Positions 28,937-43,717 are shown, counted from the stretch's first letter. The stretch: DNA of 46,926 nucleotides from Burkholderiaceae bacterium (GCA_024637395.1 JAGXFG010000048.1:1-46926); one strand, 5' to 3'. Translations and numbers: made by a program. The notes: a model not told the origin generated them from the letters alone.

Positions 28937-31489
28937 TCAGGAAACCGTCGCGTCAAGCGCCACCGCGGCATCCGGCTTGGTCGCGGCGCGTGCCAGCTGA
29001 CCGGCATGAGCAATCGCCAGCCTGGTATCCGCCGGGAGCAGGTACTCGGCATCACGGGCAATCGACACCAGCGCCTGGTCGAAATGAAGCCGGTCTTCGA
29101 GCACGCTGACCATCCCGGCGGCGATCAGGGTATCGATGATCGCGTGGAACACCGCCCGGTCGCAGAACTCCGGCCCGCCGGTCTCGTGCAGCAGTGACAG
29201 GCGCTGGGCCAGCAGGCAGCAGTACTCCTCGAGCTCGCCGACGTCCAGGACCCCGGACCCCGAACGAACCAGGGTCGCTACCGCCAGCACATAGCGCTCG
29301 ATCGACAGCCGAATGGTATTGGCCAGCGCGTGCAGCGCTACCGACTCCCTGGTGCTCGGGTCGGGAGGGGTCAGCCAGCCGCCTTGCTCGCGCGCCAGCC
29401 CGGCGGCGCACAAGGCTTCCAGGCAGGCGGAGATGCGCGCGTCGAGCTGATCGCTTTGCGAAGCAAGATGCAGCTCGCTTCGCATGAACACGAACAGCTG
29501 ACGCGCCACCCGCACCAGTTCCGGCGGCTCGAGGCGCTCATTCTGCGATATCAGGCAGGCCAGCAGTGCCGGCATCGCGAAGGCGTGGAGCACGTTATTG
29601 CGGAAATAGCTGAGCTTCTCGGCCTGCTCGGGCGCAACCTGGAGGATGTCGCCGAGCGGATGGGCAACCCGATCGAGCAGCTTGAACTCCTCGGCGTAGC
29701 GCACCACGGCAGCGCCGTCGAGCTCGGTGATCTGCATGCAAGCCGAATAGGGCGCGCTGATCAGGACCTGCTTGAGCAGGTCGATCTGCTGCGCCAGCAG
29801 TTCGGCGTCCATCGCCGGGCGCGCAGCGCCGAGGATCGAGACCGCAAGCAGATTGACCGGATTGATCACCACCGCCTCGTTGATCCGGGTGACGATCCGT
29901 TTGGCCAGCTCGCTGATCGCGCTGCGGCGGTCTTGTTCGAGCTGATCGTCGGCCGGCGCGCCTGAACCCTGATCGGCGGGCTTGCGTTCGGCAAACTCGC
30001 GCCACCCCGGCCATTGCTCGTCCAGGAAGGGCTGAAGAGCAATTGGCTCGCCAAAGTTGAGGTAGACATTGCCCCAGCGTTCGCGCAACTTGCGCACCGT
30101 GCCCAGCAACGCGAGCAGCGATTCCTTGCGCTTGGGCTTGCCGGCAAGCTCGGCGATATAGGAGTCGCCCTCGAAGAGCCGCTCGTAGCCGATGTAGACC
30201 GGCACAAAGGCCAGCGGGCGCTCGTGGTCGCGCAGGAAACTGTTGACCGTCATCGCCAGCATTCCGGCCTTGGGCAACAGGGTGCGGCCCGTGCGGCTGC
30301 GCCCGCCCTCGATGTAGTACTTGACCGGGAATCCGCGGCGCAGGATGGTGTGCAGGTATTCGGTGAACACCTCGGCGTAGAGCGCATTGCCGCGGAAGCT
30401 GCGGCGCAGGTAGAAGGCACCGCCCGCGCGCAGCAGGCCCCCGAGCACCGGCATATTGAGGTTGGCGCCCGCCGCGATATGCGGTGGCTGCAACCCGCGC
30501 CGATAGATCACGTAGGACAGCAGCAGGTAATCGATATGGCTGCGGTGACACGGCACGTAGATGATGCCCGTGCCCTGTCCGGCGCCGGAGATCTTTTCGA
30601 TGGTCTCGAAGCGATAGACCCGCACGCCGTCGTAGATGCGGTCCCAGATCACCGAGAGCGCGACGATGAACGCCCGCACCACCGGATAGGAATAGTCCGA
30701 GGCAATCTCGTAGGCGTAGCGCCGCGCCCGCAGTTCCTCGCGTCCCGGATCGGTGCCCTCGCGCTGCGACTCGGCCGCGATGGCTGCCTGCACCGGGGCG
30801 CTGTCGACCACGTTGTTGATCACGGTGTGACGATGCGAAAGATCGGGTCCGACCGCCAGCTCACGCTCGCGCTTGAAGCGGCCGCGCAACAGCCGCCCGA
30901 CACGGCGCATCGCGGTCGCCGGGTCAGCCGCGTTGACGGCTTCGCGCAGCGAGACCGGGGCGCTGAACTTGACCAGCGTCTCACGGCCATGGAGCAGCAC
31001 CCTGATGGCCTGGCGCAGTCGCCCCGGGGGGCGCCAGCTATCGGCAAACAGCGCCCTGATCACGGTGTCCTTGCGGGTCGTGGGACCGCGCCCCCAGAAG
31101 ACGCTCACCGGCACGATCTGAACGTCGACTGCAGCATCGCCGAGGGTGGCCTCGATCAGCCGGCGCAGGCGCCTCGAGTAGACGTAGGGATTGCGCCGCA
31201 GCGGCGTTGGCTGACCGTTGTTGGTGAGGAAGAAGAATGAGCGCCGTTCATTGACCGCCCCCGAGAGCAGCGGCAACAGCGGCTCGGGCAGGCCGAGCTG
31301 GCGGACCACGTCGTCGAGGATCAGCAGCGTCGAAACCTGACGCATCTGCAGCGCGTAGACGATCGGGCGACCGCGGTCGATGCCCGGCGCGTCCATCTGC
31401 TCGTCGACAACGGTCGCGCGCACCAACCGGCGCAGCACGACCCGCAGCATCGCCAGATAGAGTCGCTCCAGGCCGGGAAAGAGCTTCAC
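28937..31489 (-). CDS. plsB: Glycerol-3-phosphate 1-O-acyltransferase
   Basis: An 850-residue inner-membrane acyltransferase that makes lysophosphatidic acid from sn-glycerol-3-phosphate and acyl-ACP or acyl-CoA. It has the PlsB acyltransferase motifs: PCHRSHIDYLLLSY (HxxxxD) near residue 325, the G-rich RSFRGNALYAEVF, YIEGGRSRTGRT and PLAFVPVYIGYERLFEG. Length is close to E. coli PlsB (807). A GTG at 31489 is the likely start but no ribosome binding site is clear. PlsB of this length is mainly a gammaproteobacterial protein, which helps place the host. Confidence 0.92.
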   Translation of the reverse strand: MKLFPGLERLYLAMLRVVLRRLVRATVVDEQMDAPGIDRGRPIVYALQMRQVSTLLILDDVVRQLGLPEPLLPLLSGAVNERRSFFFLTNNGQPTPLRRNPYVYSRRLRRLIEATLGDAAVDVQIVPVSVFWGRGPTTRKDTVIRALFADSWRPPGRLRQAIRVLLHGRETLVKFSAPVSLREAVNAADPATAMRRVGRLLRGRFKRERELAVGPDLSHRHTVINNVVDSAPVQAAIAAESQREGTDPGREELRARRYAYEIASDYSYPVVRAFIVALSVIWDRIYDGVRVYRFETIEKISGAGQGTGIIYVPCHRSHIDYLLLSYVIYRRGLQPPHIAAGANLNMPVLGGLLRAGGAFYLRRSFRGNALYAEVFTEYLHTILRRGFPVKYYIEGGRSRTGRTLLPKAGMLAMTVNSFLRDHERPLAFVPVYIGYERLFEGDSYIAELAGKPKRKESLLALLGTVRKLRERWGNVYLNFGEPIALQPFLDEQWPGWREFAERKPADQGSGAPADDQLEQDRRSAISELAKRIVTRINEAVVINPVNLLAVSILGAARPAMDAELLAQQIDLLKQVLISAPYSACMQITELDGAAVVRYAEEFKLLDRVAHPLGDILQVAPEQAEKLSYFRNNVLHAFAMPALLACLISQNERLEPPELVRVARQLFVFMRSELHLASQSDQLDARISACLEALCAAGLAREQGGWLTPPDPSTRESVALHALANTIRLSIERYVLAVATLVRSGSGVLDVGELEEYCCLLAQRLSLLHETGGPEFCDRAVFHAIIDTLIAAGMVSVLEDRLHFDQALVSIARDAEYLLPADTRLAIAHAGQLARAATKPDAAVALDATVS

Positions 31490-31537
31490 GTGAATGTCGG
31501 GATGCGGTTGGAATGCCGGCGACTCGCCGGGCGAGCC

Positions 31538-31726
31538 TTAGATCTGCTCTCCGCCCGGGCTCACGAGGCCTTCTGGACCTGCTCCCTGCCCGTCGCCCTC
31601 CGGAGAACCTTCCTCGCCATCGGTGGGGCCGCTCTTCTCGGCCTTGCGTGAGAGCTTTTCTTCTTTCTTCTTCTTCTTGGCCAGTTCTCTCTGGCGTTTT
31701 TGGAACGAATAGTTTGGGCTGGCCAA
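31538..31726 (-). CDS. Small conserved-type hypothetical protein, Lys-rich N-terminus
   Basis: A 62-residue protein with a start TTG at 31726, ten nt after a strong GGAGG (31737-31741 complement). It begins with SPNYSFQKRQRELAKKKKKE and a basic predicted helix, followed by an acidic Gly/Pro/Glu tail. Small proteins with a similar opening occur next to housekeeping genes in beta- and gammaproteobacteria as far as I recall, but the function is unknown. The charge distribution would suit binding to nucleic acid or membrane; that is inference. It lies between plsB and the atp terminator. Confidence 0.6.
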   Translation of the reverse strand: MASPNYSFQKRQRELAKKKKKEEKLSRKAEKSGPTDGEEGSPEGDGQGAGPEGLVSPGGEQI

Positions 31727-31821
31727 AGTCGACGGTCCTCCGTGGTGATTTTTGCGCTAGGCCCGCAGTGTCGCGAGCGCGGCTTGGAGCGACTATTCTC
31801 CCATGCCTTGCAAGTGCTTGC

Positions 31822-31856
31822 ACCACAATGAGAAAGGGGCAGCCGCAGCTGCCCCT
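31822..31856 (-). terminator. Intrinsic terminator of the atp operon
   Basis: On the minus strand, AGGGGCAGC (31856-31848), a 4-nt loop and GCTGCCCCT (31843-31835) form a perfect 9-bp GC-rich hairpin. TTTCTCATT follows. It starts 22 nt after the atpC stop. Confidence 0.85.
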
Positions 31857-31878
31857 GGTCGCGGCGACCGCTCGCCAG

Positions 31879-32295
31879 CTATTTGCCGCGCAATTTCCGG
31901 ATCGCTGCGATCTGCGCAATGGCCACGGCAAGCTCGGCCTGCGCCTTGGCGTAATCGATCGACGCAGCCTTGCTGGCCAGCGCCTCCTCGGCAGCGCGCT
32001 TGGCCTCGTCGGCCTTGGCCTCGTCGAGGTCGTGAGCCCGTATCGCCGTGTCGGCGAGCACCGTGACCCGGCGCGGCTGGACCTCGAGAATCCCGCCGGC
32101 GACGAACACGAACTCTTCCTCGGCCTGGCCGACGACCTTGATGCGCACCGCGCCCGGCTTGATCCGCGTGATCAGCGGAGTGTGCTGGGGAACGATTCCC
32201 AGCTCACCGACCTCGCCCGGAAGCACGACGAACTCGGCCTCGCCCTCAAAGATCGATTGTTCGGCGCTGACGACGTCGACGTGAATGCTAGACAT
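31879..32295 (-). CDS. atpC: ATP synthase F1 subunit epsilon
   Basis: A 138-residue subunit of the F1 central stalk. The N-terminal beta-sandwich includes [26 protein letters not shown], the family hallmark. The C-terminal helical domain with [10 protein letters not shown] controls ATP hydrolysis. It is the last gene of the operon and ends 22 nt before the terminator hairpin. Confidence 0.95.
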   Translation of the reverse strand: MSSIHVDVVSAEQSIFEGEAEFVVLPGEVGELGIVPQHTPLITRIKPGAVRIKVVGQAEEEFVFVAGGILEVQPRRVTVLADTAIRAHDLDEAKADEAKRAAEEALASKAASIDYAKAQAELAVAIAQIAAIRKLRGK

Positions 32296-32317
32296 GCGAT
32301 TCCCCGTAAGTTTGCGC

Positions 32318-33863
<1,546 letters not shown>

Positions 33864-33874
<11 letters not shown>

Positions 33875-34733
33875 CGGCGCCTCCAACAATTTCCGACAAT
33901 TCCTTGGTGATCGCGGCCTGCCGCGCCTTGTTGTAGGACAGCTGCAGTTCGTCGATCACTTCCTTGGCGTTCTCCGACGCCGACTTCATCGCGACCATGC
34001 GCGCGCTCTGCTCGGAGGCCATGTTCTCGGCCACCGCCTGGTAGATGATCGCCTCGACGTAGCGCACCAGCAGTTCGTCGAGGACGGTCGGCGCATCCGG
34101 CTCGTAGAGGTAGTCCCACGAATACTCGAGCAGGTTCTCGGTAAGAGTTCCGGTCGGCAGCGGCAGCAGTTGCTCGATCACCGCCTCCTGCTTCATGGTG
34201 TTGATGAAGCGGGTGTAAGCCAGGTAGACCACATCGATCTCGCCATCGGCGTAGGCGTCGAGCTGGACCTTGATCGGGCCGATCAGCTTTTCCAGGTGCG
34301 GGGTATCGCCCATGTGCACCAGATGCGAAACCACCGCAGCGCCGATCCGGTTGAGGAACCCCAGCCCCTTGTTGCCGAAGGCGGTGGTTTGCACCCGCAC
34401 CCCGCTGTCCTCGAGCTCGCGCAGCTTGCTGGTGACGGCGCGCAGCACGTTGGTGTTCAACCCGCCGCACAGCCCCTTGTCGGTGGTGACGACGATGATG
34501 CCCGCCGCCTGCACTTCCCCGTGGGAAACCAGGTACGGATGGCGATACTCGGGGTTGGCCTCGGCGAGGTGAGCCGCGATATTGCGGATCTTGTCGCCGT
34601 AGGGCCGCGCCTTGCGCATCCGTTCCTGCGCCTTGCGCATCTTGGACGCGGCGACCATCTCCATCGCCTTGGTGATCTTGCGCGTGTTCTGGACGCTCTT
34701 GATCTTGGTCCGGATCTCTTTACTTCCGGGCAT
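33864..34733 (-). CDS. atpG: ATP synthase F1 subunit gamma
   Basis: A 289-residue central stalk subunit. The N-terminal coiled-coil segment [27 protein letters not shown] and the C-terminal [40 protein letters not shown] are the paired family signatures. The middle Rossmann-like part contains [11 protein letters not shown]. The stop codon lies within the third copy of the 35-bp repeat. Confidence 0.97.
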
Positions 34734-34771
34734 TTCGAATCCTTGTCGTGGTTCGCTTCAAAATGCCGGAC

Positions 34772-36313
<1,542 letters not shown>

Positions 36314-36356
36314 GGGGTGTTCTCCTGCCCCATTGGGGCGTGGACTGTTCTGTACG

Positions 36357-36890
36357 TCACTTTCTGAGCGTGCTTGCGAGTTGCGCGAGCTTGCCGCGCA
36401 CCGATGCATCCATCACTTCGTCACCGATACGAATCGACACGCCACCGATCAAATCGTGGTCAACCACCACGTGGGCCTTGACGCTGCTGCGGTATTTCTC
36501 TTCCAACGAGGCCACGATTGTCGCCAGCTGCTGGTCGTCGAGCGGGAAGGCCGACGTGACCTCCGCTTCGAGCACGCTTTCGAACTCGTTGCGCAACCGC
36601 TCGAAGTGCTGGCCGATCTCGGCCAGCACACCGATGCGGTCGTTGTCGGCGAGTACCCGAACCAGATTCTTCTGCTGGTCGGAAAGCGGGCCAGAGGCCT
36701 CGACCCACAGCGCCGCGACTTGCTCGGCGCTCAGCTGCGGGTTGCTGACCAGCTCGCGCGCTGCCTCAGTACTGGCCACGACGGCCAGGCGCGCGAGGGC
36801 GTCGGACCACGAGGGCAGTGTCTGGGTGTCGCGGGCGATCTGGAACGCCGCTTCCGCGTAGGGTCGGGCAATCGTGAGCGATTCGGCCAT
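36357..36890 (-). CDS. atpH: ATP synthase F1 subunit delta
   Basis: A 177-residue peripheral-stalk cap protein. It has the N-terminal helical domain starting [14 protein letters not shown] and the C-terminal signature [26 protein letters not shown]. It links the b dimer to the top of F1. It begins 6 bp after atpF. Confidence 0.95.
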   Translation of the reverse strand: MAESLTIARPYAEAAFQIARDTQTLPSWSDALARLAVVASTEAARELVSNPQLSAEQVAALWVEASGPLSDQQKNLVRVLADNDRIGVLAEIGQHFERLRNEFESVLEAEVTSAFPLDDQQLATIVASLEEKYRSSVKAHVVVDHDLIGGVSIRIGDEVMDASVRGKLAQLASTLRK

Positions 36891-36896
36891 GGCTGA

Positions 36897-37370
36897 CTAC
36901 CGGAGCTCGTTTTTGAGGTTGGCCAGGAGTTCGGCGTGGCGGGCGGCATCGATTTCCTTGCGCAGAATGCGCTCGGCTCCGGCCACCGCCAGTTGCGAGA
37001 CCTGGTCACGCAGCTGCTCACGGGCACGCTGCATGGCCAGCTCGGCCTCTTCCTCGGCCGCCTTCTTGGCCGCCGCAATCAGGCGAGTGGCCTCACTGCG
37101 GGCGTCGTCAACCAGTTGCGCGCCCTGGCGCTCGGCTCCGGCGCGCAGTTCCGCAGCGCCGGCGCGAGCCACCTTGAGCTCTTCCTGGACACGCCGCTCG
37201 GTGGCGGCAAGTTCCGTCCTGGCCTTGTCGGCAGCAGCGAGCCCGTCGGAAATCCGCTTGGCGCGCTCGTCGAGGGCCTGGGTGATCGGCGGCCATACGA
37301 ACTTGGCCGTAAACCACCAAAGCGCCGCGAAGACAAACATCTGGGCGATTAGGGTCGCATTGATATTCAC
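36897..37370 (-). CDS. atpF: ATP synthase Fo subunit b
   Basis: A 157-residue peripheral stalk. One N-terminal membrane helix (FVFAALWWFTAKFVWPPI) is followed by a long charged Ala/Glu/Arg-rich coiled coil. The start is a GTG at 37370 with GGAAG upstream. Length matches the proteobacterial family (156 residues in E. coli). Confidence 0.95.
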   Translation of the reverse strand: MNINATLIAQMFVFAALWWFTAKFVWPPITQALDERAKRISDGLAAADKARTELAATERRVQEELKVARAGAAELRAGAERQGAQLVDDARSEATRLIAAAKKAAEEEAELAMQRAREQLRDQVSQLAVAGAERILRKEIDAARHAELLANLKNELR

Positions 37371-37414
37371 GAGATACTTCCTGTGCTGAGTTCAGCGAGC
37401 ATGGCTCGCCAGGA

Positions 37415-37684
<270 letters not shown>

Positions 37685-37697
37685 CTAAAAAAGTAAA

Positions 37698-38941
<1,244 letters not shown>

Positions 38942-38994
38942 GGTTCAGGAACTCCACCAGAATTCGGGGCTTCCGACGCACCGGCCCGTCAACA

Positions 38995-39017
38995 TTGGTT
39001 TCCACCAACGAAACCAA
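38995..39017 (-). promoter_or_regulatory. Inverted repeat at the predicted atp transcription start
   Basis: TTGGTTTC (38995-39002) is perfectly inverted as GAAACCAA (39010-39017) across a 7-nt loop. It overlaps the predicted start (about 39014) and the first part of the atp leader, so it could be an operator or a 5'-end hairpin that protects the mRNA. Confidence 0.4.
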
Positions 39018-39020
39018 AGA

Positions 39021-39050
39021 ATTGTAATGGCGCACTCATAATGTGGTCAA
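39021..39050 (-). promoter_or_regulatory. Predicted sigma70 promoter of the atp operon
   Basis: On the minus strand, TTGACC (39050-39045) and TACAAT (39026-39021) are 18 nt apart, each with one mismatch to consensus. The start point would be near 39014, giving a leader of about 73 nt before atpI. It lies 20 bp after the parB stop, so the atp genes need not depend on the par transcript. Confidence 0.7.
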
Positions 39051-39069
39051 ACCAGGACGACTTGTATGG

Positions 39070-39945
39070 CTATCCGCGCAGCTTGGCCACCAGCGCCTCG
39101 AACTGCTCGTGGCCATGGAAACGGATCGTCAGGCTCCCGCCCTTGCGGCTGCCGACGGTAATCAGCACCTCGGCGCCCAGCGCGTCGGCGAGCTCCTCCT
39201 CCAGGCGCACCAGGTCGCGGGACTTGCGGCTCACCACCCGCCGATTGCCCGCGGCCACCCCGCCAGGACTCAGCGCCGTGGCCACCAGCCGCTCGGCTTC
39301 GCGCACCGACAGACGCTTCTCGACGATCTGGCTGGCAAGCATGAGTTGGGTAGCGCGATCGAGCCCGACCAGCGCGCGGGCGTGCCCCATGTCGAGGTCG
39401 GCGGCCAGCAGCATGGTCTGCACGGGCTCGGCGAGGTTGAGCAGGCGCAGCAGATTCGAGGTCGCGCTGCGCGACCGCCCGATCGCGGCGGCGGCCTGTT
39501 CGTGCGAATACCTGAATTCGTCGATCAGCCGCTTGATCCCGTGGGCCTCCTCGATCGGGTTGAGGTCTTCACGCTGGATGTTCTCGATCAGGGCCAGCGC
39601 TGCGGCCTCCTGATCGGAAACGTTGCGCACGATCACTGGCACTTCGGTGATGCCTGCCAGCTTGGCCGCCCGAAAGCGCCGCTCGCCGGCGATGATCTCG
39701 TAGCGGCCATCAGCTTCCGGTCCGAGCGGGCGGACCGCGATGGGCTGGATCATGCCGTGGTCGCGGATCGAATCGGCCAGTTCCTGGATTCCGCCCTCGT
39801 CCATCCGGCTGCGGGGCTGGTAGCGCCCCGGGCTGAGCAGCGCGAGCGCGATCATCGGCTGCGCAGCAGCGGTTTCCGCGCCCGGATCGCGGTCGCTGCC
39901 GAGCAACGCCTCCAGCCCGCGGCCAAGTCCCTTTTCCCTTTTCAT
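39070..39945 (-). CDS. parB: Chromosome partitioning protein ParB (parS-binding CTPase)
   Basis: A 291-residue ParB/Spo0J. The N-terminal KGLGRGLEALLG is the ParA-interaction region. The CTPase/dimer domain includes SPGRYQPRSRMDEGGIQELADSIRDHGMIQPI and the GERRFRAAK motif. A helix-turn-helix (YSHEQAAAAIGRSRSATSNLLRLLNL) reads parS. It binds the parS cluster upstream of mnmG, about 3.7-4.8 kb away. The ATG at 39945 overlaps the parA stop (ATGA). Confidence 0.95.
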   Translation of the reverse strand: MKREKGLGRGLEALLGSDRDPGAETAAAQPMIALALLSPGRYQPRSRMDEGGIQELADSIRDHGMIQPIAVRPLGPEADGRYEIIAGERRFRAAKLAGITEVPVIVRNVSDQEAAALALIENIQREDLNPIEEAHGIKRLIDEFRYSHEQAAAAIGRSRSATSNLLRLLNLAEPVQTMLLAADLDMGHARALVGLDRATQLMLASQIVEKRLSVREAERLVATALSPGGVAAGNRRVVSRKSRDLVRLEEELADALGAEVLITVGSRKGGSLTIRFHGHEQFEALVAKLRG

Positions 39946-40718
39946 GGCTGCCTCTCTTCCATTCTTTCGATCAGTTCCGCGCCGAACTGGACATATGCCC
40001 GCGCGCCCTTTGACGACGGGTCGAACACGACCCCCGACTTGCCGTAGCTCGGCGCCTCGGCGAGCCTGACGTTGCGTGGGATGATGGTGGCAAACACCTT
40101 GTCGCCAAAGTGTTCGGCGAGCTGCCTCGAAACCTGCTGGGAGAGGGTCGCGCGCGGGTCGAACATGACCCGCAGCAGGCCGGTAACCTCGAGCGCGTGA
40201 TTGAAATTCGCGTGGACCTTGCGGATTGTGTTGACCAGGTCGGAGAGGCCCTCGAGGGCGTAGTACTCGCACTGCATCGGAATGATCACGCCCTTGGCCG
40301 CACACAGGCCGTTGAGGGTGAGCAGCGACAAGGACGGCGGACAGTCGATCAGCACGTAGTCGTATTCGCTGTCCACGGCCTGCAGCGCTTCACGCAGGCG
40401 CAATTCGCGCTCGTCGAAGTCGATCAGTTCGATCTCCGCACCGGCCAGGTCGCGATTGGCCGGGAGCACCACATAGCCGCCGCTAGGCGATGGCTGGCAG
40501 GCCTCGACCACATCCGCCAGACCGATCATCACGTGGTAGACCGAGTGCTTGAGGTCGCGCTTGTCGAGTCCGCTGCCGGTGGTCGCGTTGCCCTGCGGGT
40601 CGAGATCGACCAGCAGCACCCGTCGCCCGAGGCTCGCCAGTGCGGCCGCGAGATTGACTGTGGTGGTGGTCTTGCCGACCCCACCCTTCTGGTTTGCGAT
40701 GACGAATCTGCGTGCCAT
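39942..40718 (-). CDS. parA: Chromosome partitioning ATPase ParA (Soj)
   Basis: A 258-residue deviant Walker-type ATPase with KGGVGKTTT at residues 11-19, LVDLDPQGNAT (switch I) and YVLIDCPPSL. This short form lacks the N-terminal HTH of plasmid ParAs, so it is the chromosomal Soj type. It sits in the conserved mnmG-rsmG-parA-parB order, 5 bp after rsmG. Confidence 0.96.
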   Translation of the reverse strand: MARRFVIANQKGGVGKTTTTVNLAAALASLGRRVLLVDLDPQGNATTGSGLDKRDLKHSVYHVMIGLADVVEACQPSPSGGYVVLPANRDLAGAEIELIDFDERELRLREALQAVDSEYDYVLIDCPPSLSLLTLNGLCAAKGVIIPMQCEYYALEGLSDLVNTIRKVHANFNHALEVTGLLRVMFDPRATLSQQVSRQLAEHFGDKVFATIIPRNVRLAEAPSYGKSGVVFDPSSKGARAYVQFGAELIERMEERQP

Positions 40719-40723
40719 GGCCG

Positions 40724-41590
40724 TTAGGCTCCGTTGCTGGGAAGGCGCGCGCTGCGCGCGCCGGGTGTGACTGTAACAGCCGCCTCGTTCGCCGTGGCGT
40801 TGCCGGGTTCGCCGTCCGTAACCCGACCCGCGGCGCGGCGCACCAGCACCAGATGCCGGGTGGCGTCGAGCTCCGGGACCGCGAGTTCGACCACCTCGGG
40901 ACTGGCCCACTGGGCGCCCAGCGAGCTCATTTCCGCCACCGGCACGGTGCCCTTCATCGCGCATACCAGGGTATCCGGGCCGGTAAGCGGCGCGGCTGCG
41001 ACGAGAAAGTCGCCCAGCGAGGCGAACGCCCGGCAGATCACCAGGTCGGCCGGCAGCGGCAGGCTCAGCTCCTCGACCCGAATCCCGTGGACCGCGACGT
41101 GGGCCAGGCCGAGAGTGCCGACGCACTGGCGCAGGAAGGCCGCCTTCTTGCCCACTGGATCGACCAGGTGAACTTCGGCCTCGGGCCAGACGATCGCCAG
41201 CGGAATGCCAGGCAAGCCCGCCCCGCTGCCGATGTCGACCACGCATAGCCGGCGCTCGGCCGCGCCGCGCGGCGCCAGCCGCCGGGCGAGCGGCGCTACC
41301 ACCGCCAAAGCGTCAAACAGGTGCTCCACCAGCATCCGCGGCAAGCTGCGGATCGCGGTCAGGTTGTAAACCGCATTCCACTTGCGCAGCAGATCGAGGT
41401 AGCGCAGCAGGAGCTCCAGCTGCGCCGGTTCCAGCGCCAGGCCAAGGCGTTCGCAGCCGGCGCGCAACTCGTCGGCAAGCGCGCTGGCACCGCTCCGGAC
41501 GGCGCTGCCACCAACCCCGGGAGCGCCACCAGCCGCGCGCGCCGGCGGCCCTGGGGCCTTCCTGCCGGACTTATCGGAGTGAATACTCAC
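40724..41590 (-). CDS. rsmG: 16S rRNA (guanine527-N7)-methyltransferase, with extensions
   Basis: A protein of 288 residues compared with about 207 for E. coli RsmG. The catalytic core has [32 protein letters not shown] (SAM site), [11 protein letters not shown] and VICRAFASL. The first 38 residues form a Gly/Pro/Ala low-complexity leader and the last 30 a tail rich in Ala/Thr, both outside the core. The start is the GTG at 41590 overlapping the mnmG stop; a later internal start could remove the leader. Confidence 0.92.
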   Translation of the reverse strand: MSIHSDKSGRKAPGPPARAAGGAPGVGGSAVRSGASALADELRAGCERLGLALEPAQLELLLRYLDLLRKWNAVYNLTAIRSLPRMLVEHLFDALAVVAPLARRLAPRGAAERRLCVVDIGSGAGLPGIPLAIVWPEAEVHLVDPVGKKAAFLRQCVGTLGLAHVAVHGIRVEELSLPLPADLVICRAFASLGDFLVAAAPLTGPDTLVCAMKGTVPVAEMSSLGAQWASPEVVELAVPELDATRHLVLVRRAAGRVTDGEPGNATANEAAVTVTPGARSARLPSNGA

Positions 41591-43530
41591 TGTCTCGACA
41601 CCGCTTGCGTGGCGCCCCTGCGCTTCTTCAAGTGGACCAAAAGGATCGACACTGCCGCGGGCGTCACGCCCGATATGCGCGATGCCTGGCCGATGGTTTC
41701 GGGGCGCTGGGCGGCGAGTTTCTGGGCGACCTCGCGCGACAGCCCGGGAACCTTCACGTAGTCAAGATCGTCCGGGATCACCTGCCCCTCGCTGAGACCC
41801 TGGCGATCAATTTCGAGCTGCTGGCGGACGATGTAGCCGGCATACCTGGTCTGGATCACTACCTGCTCGATCGCCTGTTCGAGCTCCGGAGCGGCGAGCC
41901 CGAATTGGGCCGCCCGGTCTGCCAGCGACGGACCGGCGATGGTCATCAGGGCGTCGTAGCGGACATCCGGCCGGCGCAGCAGCTCGGCGGCGGTGTGGTC
42001 GCGTTCGATCGGCTGGCCAAGCACTGCGATGGCTTGCTCGCGCGAAACCACCTTCGGGTTGAGCGACACCGTCCGCAACCGGCGCAGTTCGTCGTCGATG
42101 GCATCGCGCTTGCGCGCAAAGGAATCCCAGCGGGCATCGTCGACACAGCCGAGCTTGCGGCCGACCTCGGTCAGGCGCAGATCAGCGTTGTCTTCCCGCA
42201 GGCTGAGCCGATACTCGGCGCGGCTGGTGAACATCCGGTAGGGCTCGCTCACGCCGCTGGTGATCAGGTCGTCGACCAGCACGCCGAGGTAGGCATCGCT
42301 GCGCCGCGGACACCACGGCTCCCGGTCCCTGATCTGCAGCGCGGCGTTGATGCCGGCCAGCAGGCCCTGCGCAGCAGCTTCCTCGTAACCCGTGGTGCCG
42401 TTGATTTGTCCCGCGAAGAACAGCCCGCCGATGGCGCGCGTTTCGAGCGAGGCGCGCAGGCCGCGGGGGTCGAAGTAGTCGTATTCGATGGCGTACCCGG
42501 GGCGCAGGATGTGCGCGTTCTCGAGCCCGCGGATTGAACGGACCAGCGCCAACTGGATGTCGAACGGCAGGCTGGTCGAGATCCCGTTGGGGTAGTACTC
42601 GTGGGTGGTGAGGCCCTCGGGCTCGAGGAAGATCTGATGCGAGTCGCGCCCGGCAAAGCGGTGGATCTTGTCCTCGATCGACGGGCAGTAGCGCGGCCCG
42701 ACTCCCTCGATCACCCCGGTGTAGAGCGGCGACCGGTCGAGCCCCCCGCGGATGATCTCGTGGGTGCGTTCGTTGGTGTGGGTCATCCAGCAGGGCCGCT
42801 GCTCCGGGTGCTGGGCAGCGCGGCCGAGAAACGAAAAGACCGGCACCGGATCAAGGTCACCGGGCTGGATTACGCAGGCCGAAAAATCGATCGTGCGCCC
42901 GTCGATGCGCGGTGGCGTTCCGGTCTTGAGCCGCCCCTGCCCCAGGCCAAGCTCGCGCAGGCGCTGCGCCAGCGACAGTGATGGCGGATCACCGGCGCGC
43001 CCGGCCGGATGATTCTCCAGCCCGACATGGATCTTGCCGTTGAGAAAGGTGCCCGCGGTGATGACCACCGCGCGGGCCGTGAAGGTCAGTCCGAGCTGGG
43101 TTCTGACTCCGGCCACCCGCTCGCCTGTGCCGGTGTTCTCCAGGACCAGATCGTCGGCGGCTTGCTGGAACAGCCAGAGGTTGGGCTGGTTCTCCAATCT
43201 GGTCCGGATCGCCGTGCGATAGAGCACCCGGTCAGCCTGCGCACGCGTGGCGCGCACCGCCGGCCCCTTGCTCGAATTGAGGATCCGGAACTGAATCCCG
43301 GCATCGTCGGTAGCCAGGGCCATCGCGCCACCTAGGGCGTCGACCTCCTTGACCAGATGCCCCTTGCCGATCCCGCCGATCGAGGGATTGCAGGACATCT
43401 GCCCGAGAGTCTCGATGCTATGGGTCAGCAGCAAGGTGCGCGCGCCCATCCGGGCCGAAGCAAGCGCTGCCTCGGTGCCAGCGTGCCCGCCGCCAACCAC
43501 GATGACCTCGAATGACTCGGGAAACTGCAT
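41587..43530 (-). CDS. mnmG: tRNA U34 carboxymethylaminomethyl-modifying enzyme MnmG (GidA)
   Basis: A 647-residue FAD protein that with MnmE makes cmnm5U34 in tRNAs. It has the dinucleotide-binding [35 protein letters not shown] (FAD/active region), [11 protein letters not shown], and a C-terminal helical domain with [10 protein letters not shown]. The ATG at 43530 has GGAGG 10 nt upstream and is chosen over a TTG three codons earlier that would almost abut it. The upstream 380 bp carry no gene but parS sites. Confidence 0.96.
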   Translation of the reverse strand: MQFPESFEVIVVGGGHAGTEAALASARMGARTLLLTHSIETLGQMSCNPSIGGIGKGHLVKEVDALGGAMALATDDAGIQFRILNSSKGPAVRATRAQADRVLYRTAIRTRLENQPNLWLFQQAADDLVLENTGTGERVAGVRTQLGLTFTARAVVITAGTFLNGKIHVGLENHPAGRAGDPPSLSLAQRLRELGLGQGRLKTGTPPRIDGRTIDFSACVIQPGDLDPVPVFSFLGRAAQHPEQRPCWMTHTNERTHEIIRGGLDRSPLYTGVIEGVGPRYCPSIEDKIHRFAGRDSHQIFLEPEGLTTHEYYPNGISTSLPFDIQLALVRSIRGLENAHILRPGYAIEYDYFDPRGLRASLETRAIGGLFFAGQINGTTGYEEAAAQGLLAGINAALQIRDREPWCPRRSDAYLGVLVDDLITSGVSEPYRMFTSRAEYRLSLREDNADLRLTEVGRKLGCVDDARWDSFARKRDAIDDELRRLRTVSLNPKVVSREQAIAVLGQPIERDHTAAELLRRPDVRYDALMTIAGPSLADRAAQFGLAAPELEQAIEQVVIQTRYAGYIVRQQLEIDRQGLSEGQVIPDDLDYVKVPGLSREVAQKLAAQRPETIGQASRISGVTPAAVSILLVHLKKRRGATQAVSRQ

Positions 43531-43633
43531 CAACCCCAACCTCCAGGGATTAGCGGAACGGCGGGCGGGCGCCCGCGCGCGGCCGCGAACCAGACGACCG
43601 AGGGCGAATTATATCTTCGCTGGCGAAAGGCGC

Positions 43634-43649
43634 TGTTTCACGTGAAACA
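43634..43649. promoter_or_regulatory. parS site 1 (perfect 16-mer)
   Basis: TGTTTCACGTGAAACA, identical to the consensus ParB-binding palindrome. It is the site nearest mnmG. Confidence 0.95.
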
Positions 43650-43717
43650 TCGACGCCCACGGCAGGCAGCTAAGTTCAGTGCTGGTGTGCCCCTTGAGCC
43701 ATCAGCAATGGCGGCGA

